A stretch of 64,000 bases of DNA from Tribonema minus (taxonomy: Eukaryota; Sar; Xanthophyceae; Tribonematales; Tribonemataceae), in NCBI GenBank assembly GCA_017506865.1, contig JAFCMP010000553.1, positions 248,001 to 312,000 on the forward strand. Reading direction: 5' to 3'. The notes under the pieces were generated by a model. It saw nothing but the letters and a program-made list of their open reading frames with translations. It was not told where the DNA came from and made no database searches. Numbering within the stretch: position 1 is the stretch's first letter; every line of letters starts with the position of its first letter. The position numbers and the translations under genes are program-made. This document shows, one piece after another, positions 1-10,453 of the stretch.

Positions 1-39
1 AAATATTCAACCCCAACTTTGAAGGAGCGCAGTACCTAC

Positions 40-693
40 TTGCCTCAGGCTCGCTATCATCGTCGCCGACCTGCTCCGGCTCCGGCTCCTGCTGTGGCTC
101 TGGCTCCGGCTCCTGCTGTGGCTCCGGCTCCTGCTGTGGCTCCGGCTCCGGCTCAGCTTCAGACCCCGCTCCTCCGTGCTGCTTGTGTTGCTGCCCCCCT
201 GAGTGCCACCCGGCTGCTGTTGTACTCCTCGCAGTGACTGCGCCAGTTTGAGTTGCTGTACCCATTGAGGCGGTGTGATGTTGTACCGTGGCAGCGCCTG
301 TGAGTGTATGCACATGAGGTGGCAGATGTGTCAGTGACTTCGTACGGCAGGCAGCACAATGCTGGCGCGTAGTGCTCCGGCAGAGCTGCACATGCTGCCT
401 TGCGCGAGCTTACAACCCTGAACATGCAGCAATGTTCACCTGGATGATGGGCTTCTTGTCGCCAGTGTCAGCCAGCAGACCCAGCAGGACCTTGATGCTC
501 TCCAGACGTTTTGGTTTGGTGGGCCAGTCCACCGTCATTGTCACACTAAAGTCCTGCGGCCTGCTGCGTTGCTTCCACGTCAACCATGAGTGAGCGTCGA
601 TGACATCCTTGAATACCTTGGGTAGAGTCAGGTGTTGTTTAACGGACTGCTTCAGCAGTGTGGAGTAGAGTGCGTCCACTTGCTCCTGCATGC
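40..693 (-). pseudogene. Two-exon unknown protein fragment (left copy)
   Basis: Minus-strand exons are inferred at 693-440 and 297-40, matching the better-preserved right copy at 56688-57294. Exon one follows a CAG acceptor and ends at a CAG/GTGAAC donor; it encodes a segment rich in basic and aromatic residues (for example KVFKDVIDAHSWLTWKQ). The second exon starts ALPRYNITPPQWVQQLKLAQ and then runs into a charged low-complexity tail. Relative to the right copy, one G is missing from a G-run near 205-211, which shifts the frame into an RS-rich reading (SRSRSHSR repeats) lengthened by tract expansion. I do not recognise the family. It is probably a transposon-encoded accessory protein, damaged in this copy. 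Confidence 0.5.
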
Positions 694-870
694 CTGCGCG
701 TGAGTACATCAAATAGCATTATGTATATGTAAGTGATAGGTGATGATGACTGTCACGGCATGGGCACGTGCAGCGCGCATGACATGTGCTGCGCGGCACC
801 GCACTGCTCGCATGCCATCCAAATCAGCGGGACATGTACCAAATCTCACAGTAGGTCAGCGTATCGGATC

Positions 871-1124
871 GTATCAACTTGTTGATACAGTTGAGGAGGC
901 GAACACAGGACTTGCACTGCAGAGTAATCCGGCCTCGTCAGAGGCCATCAGTGCCGCTGCCGCTGCTCAATCACATGCCTTGAGCAGGACCACGTATTGA
1001 CTGTATCAACATTGGTGATAGAGATAACGGGGCGAGCGTAGGTGGCTCCTTTGTGGTGAACTGCCTCCTTAGCGACAGCAGCAGCAGTGTGCCACGGGCG
1101 TCAACTTTATCGACATGGTGATAA
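871..1124. promoter_or_regulatory. Three palindromic TATCAAC-type sites
   Basis: Three related inverted-repeat sites occur at 871-888 (GTATCAAC TT GTTGATAC, perfect 8-bp arms), 1004-1020 (TATCAAC ATT GGTGATA) and 1107-1124 (TTATCGAC AT GGTGATAA), spaced about 105-130 bp apart. The same three are present in the right arm near 56260-56510. Repeated dyads inside a transposon could be protein-binding sites, for example for the transposase, but no binding protein can be named. Confidence 0.35.
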
Positions 1125-1373
1125 CGTTGCCAGGAGGGGACGTATCGCTTTGCTGTCATGTTTAACGGTGCGAGTGCAGGACAGCAGCTCTCCTTGACAG
1201 CAGCAGAAAGCAGCCTCCCACCCGCGGCTTGCCAAATCGCTTACATCTGACACTTTGTCACGGGGTGAGCTCAAGACTCACCTGCAGTGCACTCCTTCCA
1301 GCCGCCGGCTGCAGTGCACCCTCCCCAGGCAGCAGATTAGTCAGCAAACCCTCTCAGCGTAGCAGCCTACCCC

Positions 1374-1451
1374 AGAAAGCACAAGCGTCGTACTTCAACA
1401 GAAAGCACAAGCGTCGTACTTCAACAGAAAGCACAAGCGTCGTACTTCAAC
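1374..1451 (+). repeat. 26-bp tandem repeat, 3 units
   Basis: The unit AGAAAGCACAAGCGTCGTAC plus TTCAAC is repeated three times at 1374, 1400 and 1426 with no visible differences between units. The partner arm holds four units in reverse complement at about 55904-56007, so the array has changed by one unit since the arms were duplicated. Confidence 0.9.
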
Positions 1452-1788
1452 TCTTGGCACAAAACACACTTGAACTTTGCAAGCAGCACCAGTACGTACG
1501 CCTTTTGGTGCCTGAAGCAATAAGGTAACCAATGCAACAATGCAATATCAGCACCATGAGTAGCGCCTGCCACCTGCCGCACTTGCAGGTGTCTGCATCT
1601 GATAAACTTAACTTATTGCCGGCCTTCGTTTCCACGCCCGCCTTCTCTCAGGGTGTATCAAGGCACACGCCAATTATGGACGCGGACACTGTGAGGAGAG
1701 CGGGTGGCGACAGATGTGAGTAAGGGCTGCTTCTGAGTGTGGTCGTAACAGTCACGAGCACACGAGAGCCATTCTTAGCAGCGGCAAC

Positions 1789-1974
1789 ATGTCAGCAGCA
1801 AGCACAAAGGACTGTGGTGCATTTGTGTGCGCAAACGCGTGGTGCCACATCCAGCAGAAGAAGTTTTCACACAGCGCGACTTGCCCACTTCAGGCAATAC
1901 ATGTTGCACATTCTCTCCACACGCCTGACACGCTGCATCGGCGAAGACCTGTAATGGAAGTTACCACATTCTAG
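1789..1974 (+). pseudogene. C48 (ULP1-like) protease C-terminal fragment
   Basis: A short reading frame carries KDCGAFVCANAWCH. This resembles the catalytic-cysteine region of C48/ULP1 cysteine proteases (DCG followed by a hydrophobic helix). ULP1-like domains are carried by several eukaryotic DNA transposons, including KDZ/Zisupton-type and some MULE elements. Upstream coding sequence that should supply the catalytic His and Asp is not legible in one frame, and a small indel near 1790 shifts the frame relative to the right-arm copy (55381-55617, minus). The call rests on one motif, so a chance resemblance is possible. Confidence 0.33.
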
Positions 1975-2250
1975 CCTTATTGTTTGCAACTGTGATTGCA
2001 GCGGCGTACGTGTCCTCTTTGTTGCTCTGCTGACACCACAGCTTTGAGCCAGCTGCGTCGACATGCTGCAATTGTGAAGCCGCTTTTTTGTATGCCGCTA
2101 CGCACCAATCAACACGCATGCAACATTTGGTGGCGCAAGCGGTGAGAGACATTGTCGAAGATAAGTACACATTGCGCCAGTTGCACAAGGCCATCACTCA
2201 GGAGCTGGCCAAGGTGCTTGAGTTTGAGCACGTCTTGTACAATGCCACTG

Positions 2251-4973
2251 CGGGGTGCAGCAGTCCCGGCAGCCGAGTATCCTGCCATACAGGGTCGTGA
2301 TTGCTACTCACCCTAGGAGAGTCACCTCCTAGAGGAGCATTACCGCGTGCTGCGCTCATGTATATAAAAACCTGTGCAAATGCGGACAGCCGCCGCAAAA
2401 GGCATTCTGCTGGTGATGGCGTCAAAGTACCAAATGCAAGCATTCCTACTTTGGCGAGCTGTGGATCACTGGCATCTTTGATTGTTGTCTTCTTGCCTCT
2501 AGCATGTTCAACTTAGTGCCAGTATGATCAATCGGGCATGGGCGTACTGTGCACAAACGTGCCAGATCCGGATTTGCATTCACGCATCAAAATAATGATC
2601 GAATGCCCTGGCAGGAAGTAAGTGGCAGGGGTATAAATCCCCCATGGTCTATTGCGGGAACTGAACTTGCGCAGTGCACCAAGTCGGAGAGAGCATCAGC
2701 ATGCATTCCACTGGCAGGATGTGTAGTCTAAGAGCTCAGGCATGATTGCTCAAGCGCTAGTGCCATTAGCAACACCAACCATGGCTTGAATGATGCAGGA
2801 GCAACTTGACATTTTGGGATCTGCAGGCTACAACTTTCTAGTCAGCCCTAGGTGCTAGAGTTAACAATTGAACATGGATTGAAGAATGTGCTATGCAGTA
2901 CTCAGTAGGCTACGGCGTATTGTCAAAGGAAGCTGCCACAGGTGAACAGACTGAGTGCACAGCCCTTTTGATTTTAATCCTAAAGTGGCAATGAGCAAAA
3001 TGTATGTGCACATCACATTTGTCAACAACCCACAACAATGGCGATATTACACCTCATCAGACTTGACACTTTAAGTTTTAACTTACCGCCACCGCACAAG
3101 CTTCTGCAAGTTGCTGGACATGAACAAGAAGGCAAACTTTAGGTGATGGCCCGGGACATGATAGCAGGTCATCAGCCCTCCTCCCCCCCTTCCCCCGCTC
3201 CCACCCAAGTCAATGCCTGTTAAACAGTTCAATGAACACAATGTCCATGTCCACAAGCGCAACTGATTGACTGATGACGCAAGTGCATGACCGAGTGCTG
3301 TTCAAAGCAGAGCAGCTCAATTTGCACGCGAATGTAGCCAAGTTCTGCAGTTGGCAGGTTGTGCAATGCTGGGCAGGCAGAGAGGCAGGGAGTTGCCGCC
3401 GTTGGTGAAACCGCCTCTGTCATCGGTTGGGGAGGGCGAGGGGTGGGGCCGTTGTAGGCAAGTTTCGTCAAGCAACTCGAAAGGACAAATACAAATGCCA
3501 GGATTGCAGGCCGCAGGACCTGCGCGACCTTGACATCAATTTAGTTGCCCTCAAACCGGCAGCAATTTTGTCTTTGCCCTGCCGAAGCTTCGCTTGAAAC
3601 CGCTTGAAACCGCTTTCGAGAAAAAAAAAGAGGGGTCCAATAGCGAATTCCAGCATTTTCCAGTGCAACTTCCAGCAACTTCTTGGGACCTTACCTTCTT
3701 CCACACAACGCACAACGCCACAACCAACTGGGCCACTCAAGCAGTACGAGCAGGAGGGCTGAAAACACGCACAACGCACAACGCCACAATCAACTGGGCC
3801 ACTCGAGCAGTACGAGCAGGAGCCTCAGGGCAGCCGCAGTTGCTGTGTGCTGTGCAATCAACGTGGAGGGTGGCAGGCACGAGGCACACTTCAGGTAGGT
3901 TCAACGCACCTACCTCTGGCCGCTCAGTCAAGAATTAGGAGCGTACCGAGCACCGAATCTAACTACGCCTAGATGTTTTATCGCGCATTCCTTTTGAGGC
4001 TTGGCGGCACCAGGTCCTGTGGTCACCCTAGTATGGCATGCACATCATGACAATGTGTTGCTGGCGAGGCACACGAAGCACAGCATGCAAAGCAGATGAC
4101 AAGTGCCATCGCACTGAATCAGATGCACACCTTCATTGCTTCCTGGTCTGGTTTGGGCCAGTGGCTGCAGGCCTGCTTACTAATAGCAGACGGAGTGCTT
4201 GGCCGCTGACTCGGAGTCATCGGCCTTGAAGTTCCTTCCTTCGCATTGTGCCTCGAAGTTCTTTTAAAGCAACTTCAAGGTGACTTAGTCTGACTCTCTT
4301 TTCGGTTCAACAGACTCTGAGGAGACAGAAGCAGACTCTGGCAGACACATGACCGCATGTCCCGCTGATGGTCATATCATGACAGTGCCCATGCATTCAA
4401 TTTGAAAGTTTGAAGGTGTCTTGCTCAGTGAGCCTGAGGGTCCAGGACCTGTTGTAATTGCGTCTGGAGCATCTGAGCTTTCTTTGCGTGATTCTTTAAG
4501 TTATTCAGTGTCCTAGTACTTTTTCTGGCCGTTGTGAATCTTTGATCGACAGGCTTACTACTAGTAGTTACTACTATCACGGCTGTACATCGAGATGCGG
4601 ATAGGTATGTAGCTGTAGCATGTAGCACCATGGCGTAGCAGAGATCATAAAAAGAATTCCATGGCGGCGGCAGGAGGCCTGTATTGCCAACTCTGAATCA
4701 GCGCAGAAATGCAAGGAATCCGATCTAGCGTGCGCACAAGCGCAGGACATTAGCACCAGTGCTGCAGATGGCAATGGCGCTTGTCAACAGGACGATGGCA
4801 CGAGTGGCAGCAGCAGAGCAACTGGAGACGGACGCGCAGCGCACAAACGCAAGAGGGTACAGAATGACGGTTGGTCAATTTCCGATCAAACAGGCGAAGG
4901 GGAGCACACGGGCGGGCAAAGTGCAGTCAAGCGCTCTAGAACAGGTCATAACAGTCTGGAACAGCAACGTCTG
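2251..4973. other. Gene-poor stretch
   Basis: No reading frame here shows a recognisable domain or convincing splice structure. Only short, compositionally ordinary ORFs occur. The one clear structure is a tandem duplication at 3704-3822. The last 200 bases (about 4760-4973) lie just upstream of the non-LTR element and may be its degraded 5' region. Confidence 0.6.
3704..3822 (+). repeat. 66-bp-period tandem duplication
   Basis: A segment beginning CACAACGCACAACGCCACAA is present at 3704-3756 and again at 3770-3822 with two visible substitutions. The two units are separated by a short non-repeated spacer. Confidence 0.85.
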
Positions 4974-7900
4974 ATGCTAGACGACGAAGCTGGAGGTGGA
5001 GGCAGTGCGGACCCGGAGTACAAGTGCAACTTATGCGACCTCATGGTGAAGAAGGGCATGTCGCTGCTCTCGTTACAGCAGAGGTTAAACGCCCACATCG
5101 CGGCGAAGCATCAGCGCGAACACCACAGTGGGACAGCAACAACGTTCCTGGAGTGTTCCGACCTCAGCACCTCGCACTTGCAAACCATCTACACCGAGTG
5201 TGCCTTGTGCAAAAACCTGTTTCATGCCAACAAGACATTCAGGGTGGACAGCAGCGATCCCAGCGCGGGCAAGCGCTGCCGCAACTGCAGGCCTATCACT
5301 TCACCCGCTGCAGTGGCGGCAACATTGTCAACAACAGCATCAGCAGCACCGCTAGCACCTGATGCATCGATGGCAACAGCTACCACGTCGCTGCCACAGC
5401 AGCAACCGGCGTGCATACCCATCGGCAACCCCTACGCAAAGGGACCAGCGCACGCGCAGCAGGCACCTGCTGCTCAGGCTGATGGTAGCAGCTCCTCCAG
5501 CAGGTCAACGAGGCCGGAACGCGGGGGCAGCAGTGCTACACGAGGGGGTCTAGGTCGCAGTGGAGGGCGCGGACGTGGCAATGGAGGACGCGTTCGCAGC
5601 GGCAGCAATGATGCAGACATCAGCAGTAGCAGAGCGACTAGCGGCAGCAGAACCGGAGGCGGCAGCAGCAGCGGTGCCGGCGGCGGCAGTGCAGCCGGTA
5701 CTAAGGACAGCGGCGCTGGCAACGGCCGCAGCAGTGATGCCAGCAGCCGCAGCGGCGGTGCTAGCAACAGCGGCAGTGGCACGCGAACTCAAAACGGCCG
5801 CGGAGGCCGTGGCAGCGGTCGCAGCAGCGACAGCGGTGGACGAGGCGGTGGTCGTGGCGGCCGCGGCGGCGGCGGAGGGGGCCCCCGAGCGGCAGGTGCG
5901 GCGACAGCAGCGGCAGCGCCTGCAGGCGCAGCAGGTGGGGCAGGTGGGCTTTTCACGTGGACCATCTCAACCCCCGCAGTCGCAGCAGTGCTTGACAGCA
6001 TCAGCCTCGATGAGCTGTGCAAGCTGCAGTTCGCGACAACTAGAAGCCTTGCTAGACCACGCAACCGCCGCTATGTGGGAGCTGCACTGGAGAACGCAGC
6101 AACACATCTGTTGGCACACACAATGACGATGTTCGTCAATGCGGCGCGGGAGCCAGATTCCGCAGGGCGGGTGCAGCGACTGCAAAGATCCACGATTCTA
6201 CACCACCTCATGCCATCACTCATCCCCTCCACCGATGGCGCACCTGGCATCACTCGCTCCGACAGAATCAGAATGTTGGCACGCGGTGAGCTTGACCGGT
6301 TGGTGCCAGCGCTCCTCGCACACGCGCGTGCGCACCGGCGCTGGCGCGCGCGCCAGCAAACGGAGGCAGCGATCAACGCCTACGTCCTACAGTGCATGGG
6401 CACACGGGGGGGGCTACAGCAGGCAGCGCGTGTCCTTCAGCCCAAAACAGTGGCGATACCTGATGATGACTGCTTTGCCGCCATGCAGTCCACACACCCC
6501 CCCGCTGCGCCAGGGGAACAACTCCATGAGCTATCCGGCATGGTTGATCAGCTTGTGGCGAAAGCAGCCGATATGCCAGCAGAACTCAGCCTGTTACAGG
6601 GGGAGGGAATTGAGCCAGAGACGGTTGCCAAGCTTATCCAGCGAGCAAGCCCTTACAGTGGAGCAGGCCCATCGGGGCTGCGCTACAGCCACCTGCAGGA
6701 TGCGCTACGCACAAGCTGGGGACGGCATGAGTTTGCTGCTGTCCTCACACGGTGGCTTCAGACCATTATGCGGGAGGCTGCGCGGCTGCCGGATGCCTTC
6801 TGGCAGTTGCATGGCGCGGGGCGCCTGACGCCACTTGCAGAACAACAGGAAGATGGTACAGCTAAGCAGCGGCCCATCGTTTGCGGCGAGGTGCTGCAGC
6901 GACTATGCACTTCGGTGTACGTGGCAGACCGCAAAGCAAAGCAAAGACTTCCTGGCGGAGCTCCTTGAGCCAGACGAGCAGTATGGGGTAGCCGTCTCAG
7001 TAGGAGCGGAGAAACCGGCCATGGCCGGCAAACTCGCGTATGAGCTTGGTCACTGGCAGTTCATGCTGGACCTCAAGAATGCCTTCAAAATGGTGTTCGT
7101 CCTGGCGGCAGCGGAATGGGTAGCAGCACAGCTGCCGGACTTCCTCGACTACTTCATCGGCACATACGTTCGCACGCGGCCACGCCTGCTGTTCCAGCAC
7201 GTCGACGGCTCCACGCGCATCATCATGTCTCAGCGCAGGTTTAAGCAGGGGGACCCCGCGGCACCGATGCTCTTCTGCGGCGCCATTGCTCAGTGCTTGA
7301 AACGGTTCAATGAGGCGGCGGCCGCGCAGCGCGCGCGGAGGCGGATCGGCGCTTACATGGACGATGCCAACGTCCGAACAGGCGCTTGCACGCTGACTCA
7401 GGATGACATACAGGCGGTGGCGCAGCTCAAACAACACTTTGCGGAGGTGGGGCTGGAGCTAAACCTCACCAAGTCACGCGCGCTGCCTGGCAGGCCCTGG
7501 GGCGCATGTGGTGACAGACCACGAGCGGCAACTGCTGCAGCAGCTGGGCGTTCAGCTAGTGGGGGATACGGATGAAAATCAGAACCGCGGAGCTGTGTTG
7601 CTGGGGGTGCCGGTGGGCCACAGCAGCTTTGTGGACGCATGGCTGCGCAGGGAAGCGGGTGCAGGCGGGGCAGGGGCTCGATTTGCAGAGCGATGCGCGC
7701 GCCTGACATCTCCGAGGGCTATGTTCAGGTTACTGCGCTACTGCGTGGTGCCTCGCATGACGTACTGCCTGCGCACCATTCCCACTACGCAGACAGCGCC
7801 AGCCGCCAAGAAGTGGGATCGGGTCACGCAGTGGGTGCTTGAGCACTCAATGGGCCTGCAGCCACCAGGCCAGACCTGGCGCCAGTTTGAGCAAAGTGGG

Positions 7901-8474
7901 GCCCACTTCCATCTGGCAGCGCACGGCCCAGCCTTACAGCAAGCGCGACTCCCAACACGGCATGGCGGCCTTGGCATTACCAGCGCCTGCGACATCGCTG
8001 ATGCTGCGTATGTGGCGGGCACGTTGCAAGCGCTGCAACCAGCACTCTCTGGATGGGCGGGGGTGCTGCAGCAGGCGGCTCCTCAAGCGGCTGCAGACAA
8101 CGCTGCTGAGGATGCGGCAGCACAAGCGGCACCGGCAGCAGCGGCAGCAGCACCAGCACCAGCAGCATCAGCAGCGGCAACTGTTACAGCGGCAGCGGCG
8201 GTTGCCAGTGGAGGCGCGACCGCTCCGGCAGCGGCAACTGCATCAGCGGCAGGCCGCGCTTATGGCGCAGCCATTCCGGCAACACACGACGCAGCTGCCG
8301 CTGGATCAGGGGCCGCGGCAGCAGCAGAGGCGGCACCAGCGGCAGCAGCAGCGGCGGCGCACGGCGCAACTACTCCGGCGGCAGCAGCAGCGGCGGCAGC
8401 AGCACCTGCTCCAGCATCAGAGGCTGCTGCAGCAGCGGCAGCACATGTTGCACCTCAAGTGGCCTCGGCGGCAT
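4974..8474 (+). pseudogene. Non-LTR retrotransposon family A, copy 1 (RT ORF, frameshifted, 3' end lost)
   Basis: The frame from ATG 4974 encodes an N-terminal zinc-finger region (CNLCDLM...HIAAKH, then CALC...CRNC), a long Gly/Ser/Arg-rich linker, and the start of a reverse transcriptase (GAGPSGLRYSHLQ). The RT continues in a second frame from about 6940 (LDLKNAFKMV, KQGDPAAP, YMDDANV with the catalytic DD) and in a third from about 7500 (HVVTDHERQLLQQ). The second shift is explained by extra bases at 7488-7503 relative to copy 2 (24306-26814). An Ala-rich tail of over 100 residues follows, then similarity to copy 2 stops abruptly near 8474, so the endonuclease end is missing. Zinc fingers, RT and the copy-2 C-terminus together indicate a restriction-like-endonuclease non-LTR element of the R2/NeSL/CRE broad group. 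The clade is not resolved. Confidence 0.85.
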
Positions 8475-9276
8475 CACGAGAAGAAGAAGTGATATTATCG
8501 CTGACACAAAACAAGGCCAGCGGGAACCTTCCGGTTCCGTATGGGCACCAGAACCTTCAAGAATTTGCTAGAACTTACTGGAGAAACCCTTAGAACTGGA
8601 CCGTGCCCTACCCTAGGGTATGCACTAAGTATTGGACAATCTTATATTCCAACAGTAGTAATTCACAATCCCTGTAGCAAACAGCAGCAAGTGGCAGGGC
8701 AGGCAGCTGTAAGCTCGCCAGTAGTAACAAGCAGCAATGAGGCTCAGTGGCAGTAGCTAGCAGCAGAAAAGCAAGAATGCAAGCTCATCAGCAGCAAACA
8801 ATCTATAACAGCAACATGTTCAACGTGATTGATGACTCCAAAGGTGTGACACGTGGTGATAAATAAGTGAACACGAGATTACATGGGCGAAATGGTTGTT
8901 CCGTAACTTTTGTTGATGTACTACTATAATATTAGAATACTATAATATTAGAAGTTGCACTTATTTCTGAGTTGACCTCAGTGGGTGGTCGTCGTCGCAA
9001 AGACCATTCTGCCGGGGAATTGTCGACATCTATCGGCAGGTATGTGCGTATGGACTTGTGTTTATAAAGGTATGTGCTTCTGCGAGCGTTGGGCGGATAA
9101 TATCATCATGCATGCTCTGTCATCGAAATTTCAAACTAACTTATCTCGTTACTGCACCAGCGAGACCACCACCTTCCTCTTTTCACAGCAAATTGAATGT
9201 ACAGATGGCTGCTGAGGGCGGTCACAGTCTCTGTGCCATGTGTCGGTGTCATACCGTCCGTGCTCGTTGCTGATGA
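8475..9276. other. Intergenic stretch after the truncated element
   Basis: No coding signal is seen. The stretch is more AT-rich than its surroundings and contains a short direct repeat of ACTATAATATTAGAA near 8921-8953. Its only recognised content is the 20-bp micro-insertion at 9048-9067. Confidence 0.6.
9048..9067 (-). mobile_element. Ultra-short (20 bp) copy of non-LTR family B 3' end with 10-bp TSD
   Basis: On the minus strand the 20 bases read TTATAAACACAAGTCCATAC. They differ by one base from the extreme 3' end of family B at about 18312-18331. The insert is flanked by a perfect 10-bp direct repeat, AGGTATGTGC, at 9038-9047 and 9068-9077. This is the structure expected of target-primed reverse transcription that stopped after about 20 nucleotides. 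Confidence 0.8.
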
Positions 9277-10453
9277 TCACTTGTTTCGGTAGTGCGATTT
9301 TAATGCAACATTACTGGCCTTAGGCAGTGTGTTGTCCATGACAATGCCCACGACCCTGTGTAGCTCGCCCTCTGTCACCTCTGCTGCCCACATCATGTGC
9401 ATGTCCTTCAGCCACTGCGCACTCTTCATCTCACCAGAGGCACGGTGTACCTTGAAGAACTTGCTGGCAATAAGGAACAGCGCGATGACGTTGATCAGTG
9501 GGCTGCCACGGGCCACAGCACGCCTGCGCCACCCGTCAGTGGCCAGCTGTATCAGAGGCTGCTGCTTAAAGTCTGCTTGTCAGAGGCGGTTACCCTCTGG
9601 TACTCTGCATCCAGCAATGAGCCAGCAAGGTCTTTGCGCGTGGGGGGCAGCAGCCCCACCACCGCCAGAGCCGCCTTCAGGTCCGTGTGGTCTGACTCGG
9701 AGGACAGGAAGCTGTGGCCGCTCTTGTACATCCAGCAGCCTGGGCAAAGCTCTCTGTAACCAGCTGCTGCTGAGATGCTGTGGTGAAGAAGCCATGGGTA
9801 GTGTGCTGCCGCTGACGGACTTGAAGGCTGCTGCTGTCGCTGGCACCGCCGCTGCTGCTCCCACCGCCGCTGCTGCCGCCGCCGCCCCGGGGCCCACCAC
9901 CGCTGTTGCTGCCCCCACGGCCAGGTGGCGCCGCGAGAGACGCATCTGATTGAGTGGCTGCCGAAGCGGCTGCAGCAAGCGCCCGCCTGTGCTTGCACGC
10001 CCGCTCAGTGAGATGCGTCTTGGCGATCTGTGACGGGTTGAGGGCCTTGAAGAGATTCTCGCACATGATGCACTTAAGCTGCACGTCCGCCACCACACCC
10101 TCCACCACCAACTCCTCGATATCGAACTCATCCCACCACTGCTGAGTGCACTTGCGCTTCAGGCCCCTCAAGTGCGACGCGAAGGCTCTGAGCGTGTACA
10201 ATATGCTCTGAAACTTGACAATTCTGGTGGCATACGGCTTGGCTGGCGTGGGAGCAGGCGGCGCGCCGCCGCCACCCCCTATGGCCTCCATGCTCAATAT
10301 GTTTGCGACAGGCATAAGCTTCTTGGACGATTTTATTAAGCCGTAGATTACGTTGTTTTCCGTACGCCGTATCAATACGCATACGCTTTGTGCCAACCCT
10401 ACTTGCTCAGTGCGTGCATCATTAAGCAACGAAATCCTGGCCACCACATGCAT
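9277..10453 (-). pseudogene. hAT-like (BED zinc finger + DUF659) transposase, frameshifted
   Basis: Minus strand. The N-terminal part (10453 to about 9690) contains a BED-like finger, CIMCENLF...HLTERACK, followed by a Gly/Ser-rich linker and GFFTTASQQQLV. The frame then shifts: the next piece (about 9750-9550) contains LKAALAVVGLLPPTRKDLAG, and a third (9516-9277) contains SPLINVIALFLIASKFFKV and VVGIVMDNT. The INV...VMDN pattern is characteristic of DUF659, the N-terminal half of many hAT-superfamily transposases. The catalytic RNase H core and the C-terminal dimerisation region are absent downstream. At least two frameshifts and the missing C-terminus make this a decayed copy. Confidence 0.75.

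Larger units (their letters stand above)
1..2250 (-). repeat. Left arm of a 2.2 kb inverted repeat
   Basis: This stretch is a near-exact reverse complement of 55111-57333, with only small indels and scattered substitutions. The match starts at the window edge, so the arm may extend further left, and it stops abruptly at 2250, after the sequence CTTGTACAATGC shared with the other arm. Differences between the arms are mainly in repeats: a 26-bp unit present 3 times here and 4 times in the partner, and an expanded GAGCCG-type tract near 60-160. The arms probably are two copies of one DNA transposon in opposite orientation, since the right copy is bounded by arrays of a characteristic subterminal repeat. 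Confidence 0.93.

Noticed and set aside
5474-6064. Long Leu/Pro-rich and Ala-rich ORFs on the minus strand and in other frames
   Set aside because: Shadow frames of the Gly/Ser-rich linker of non-LTR family A.
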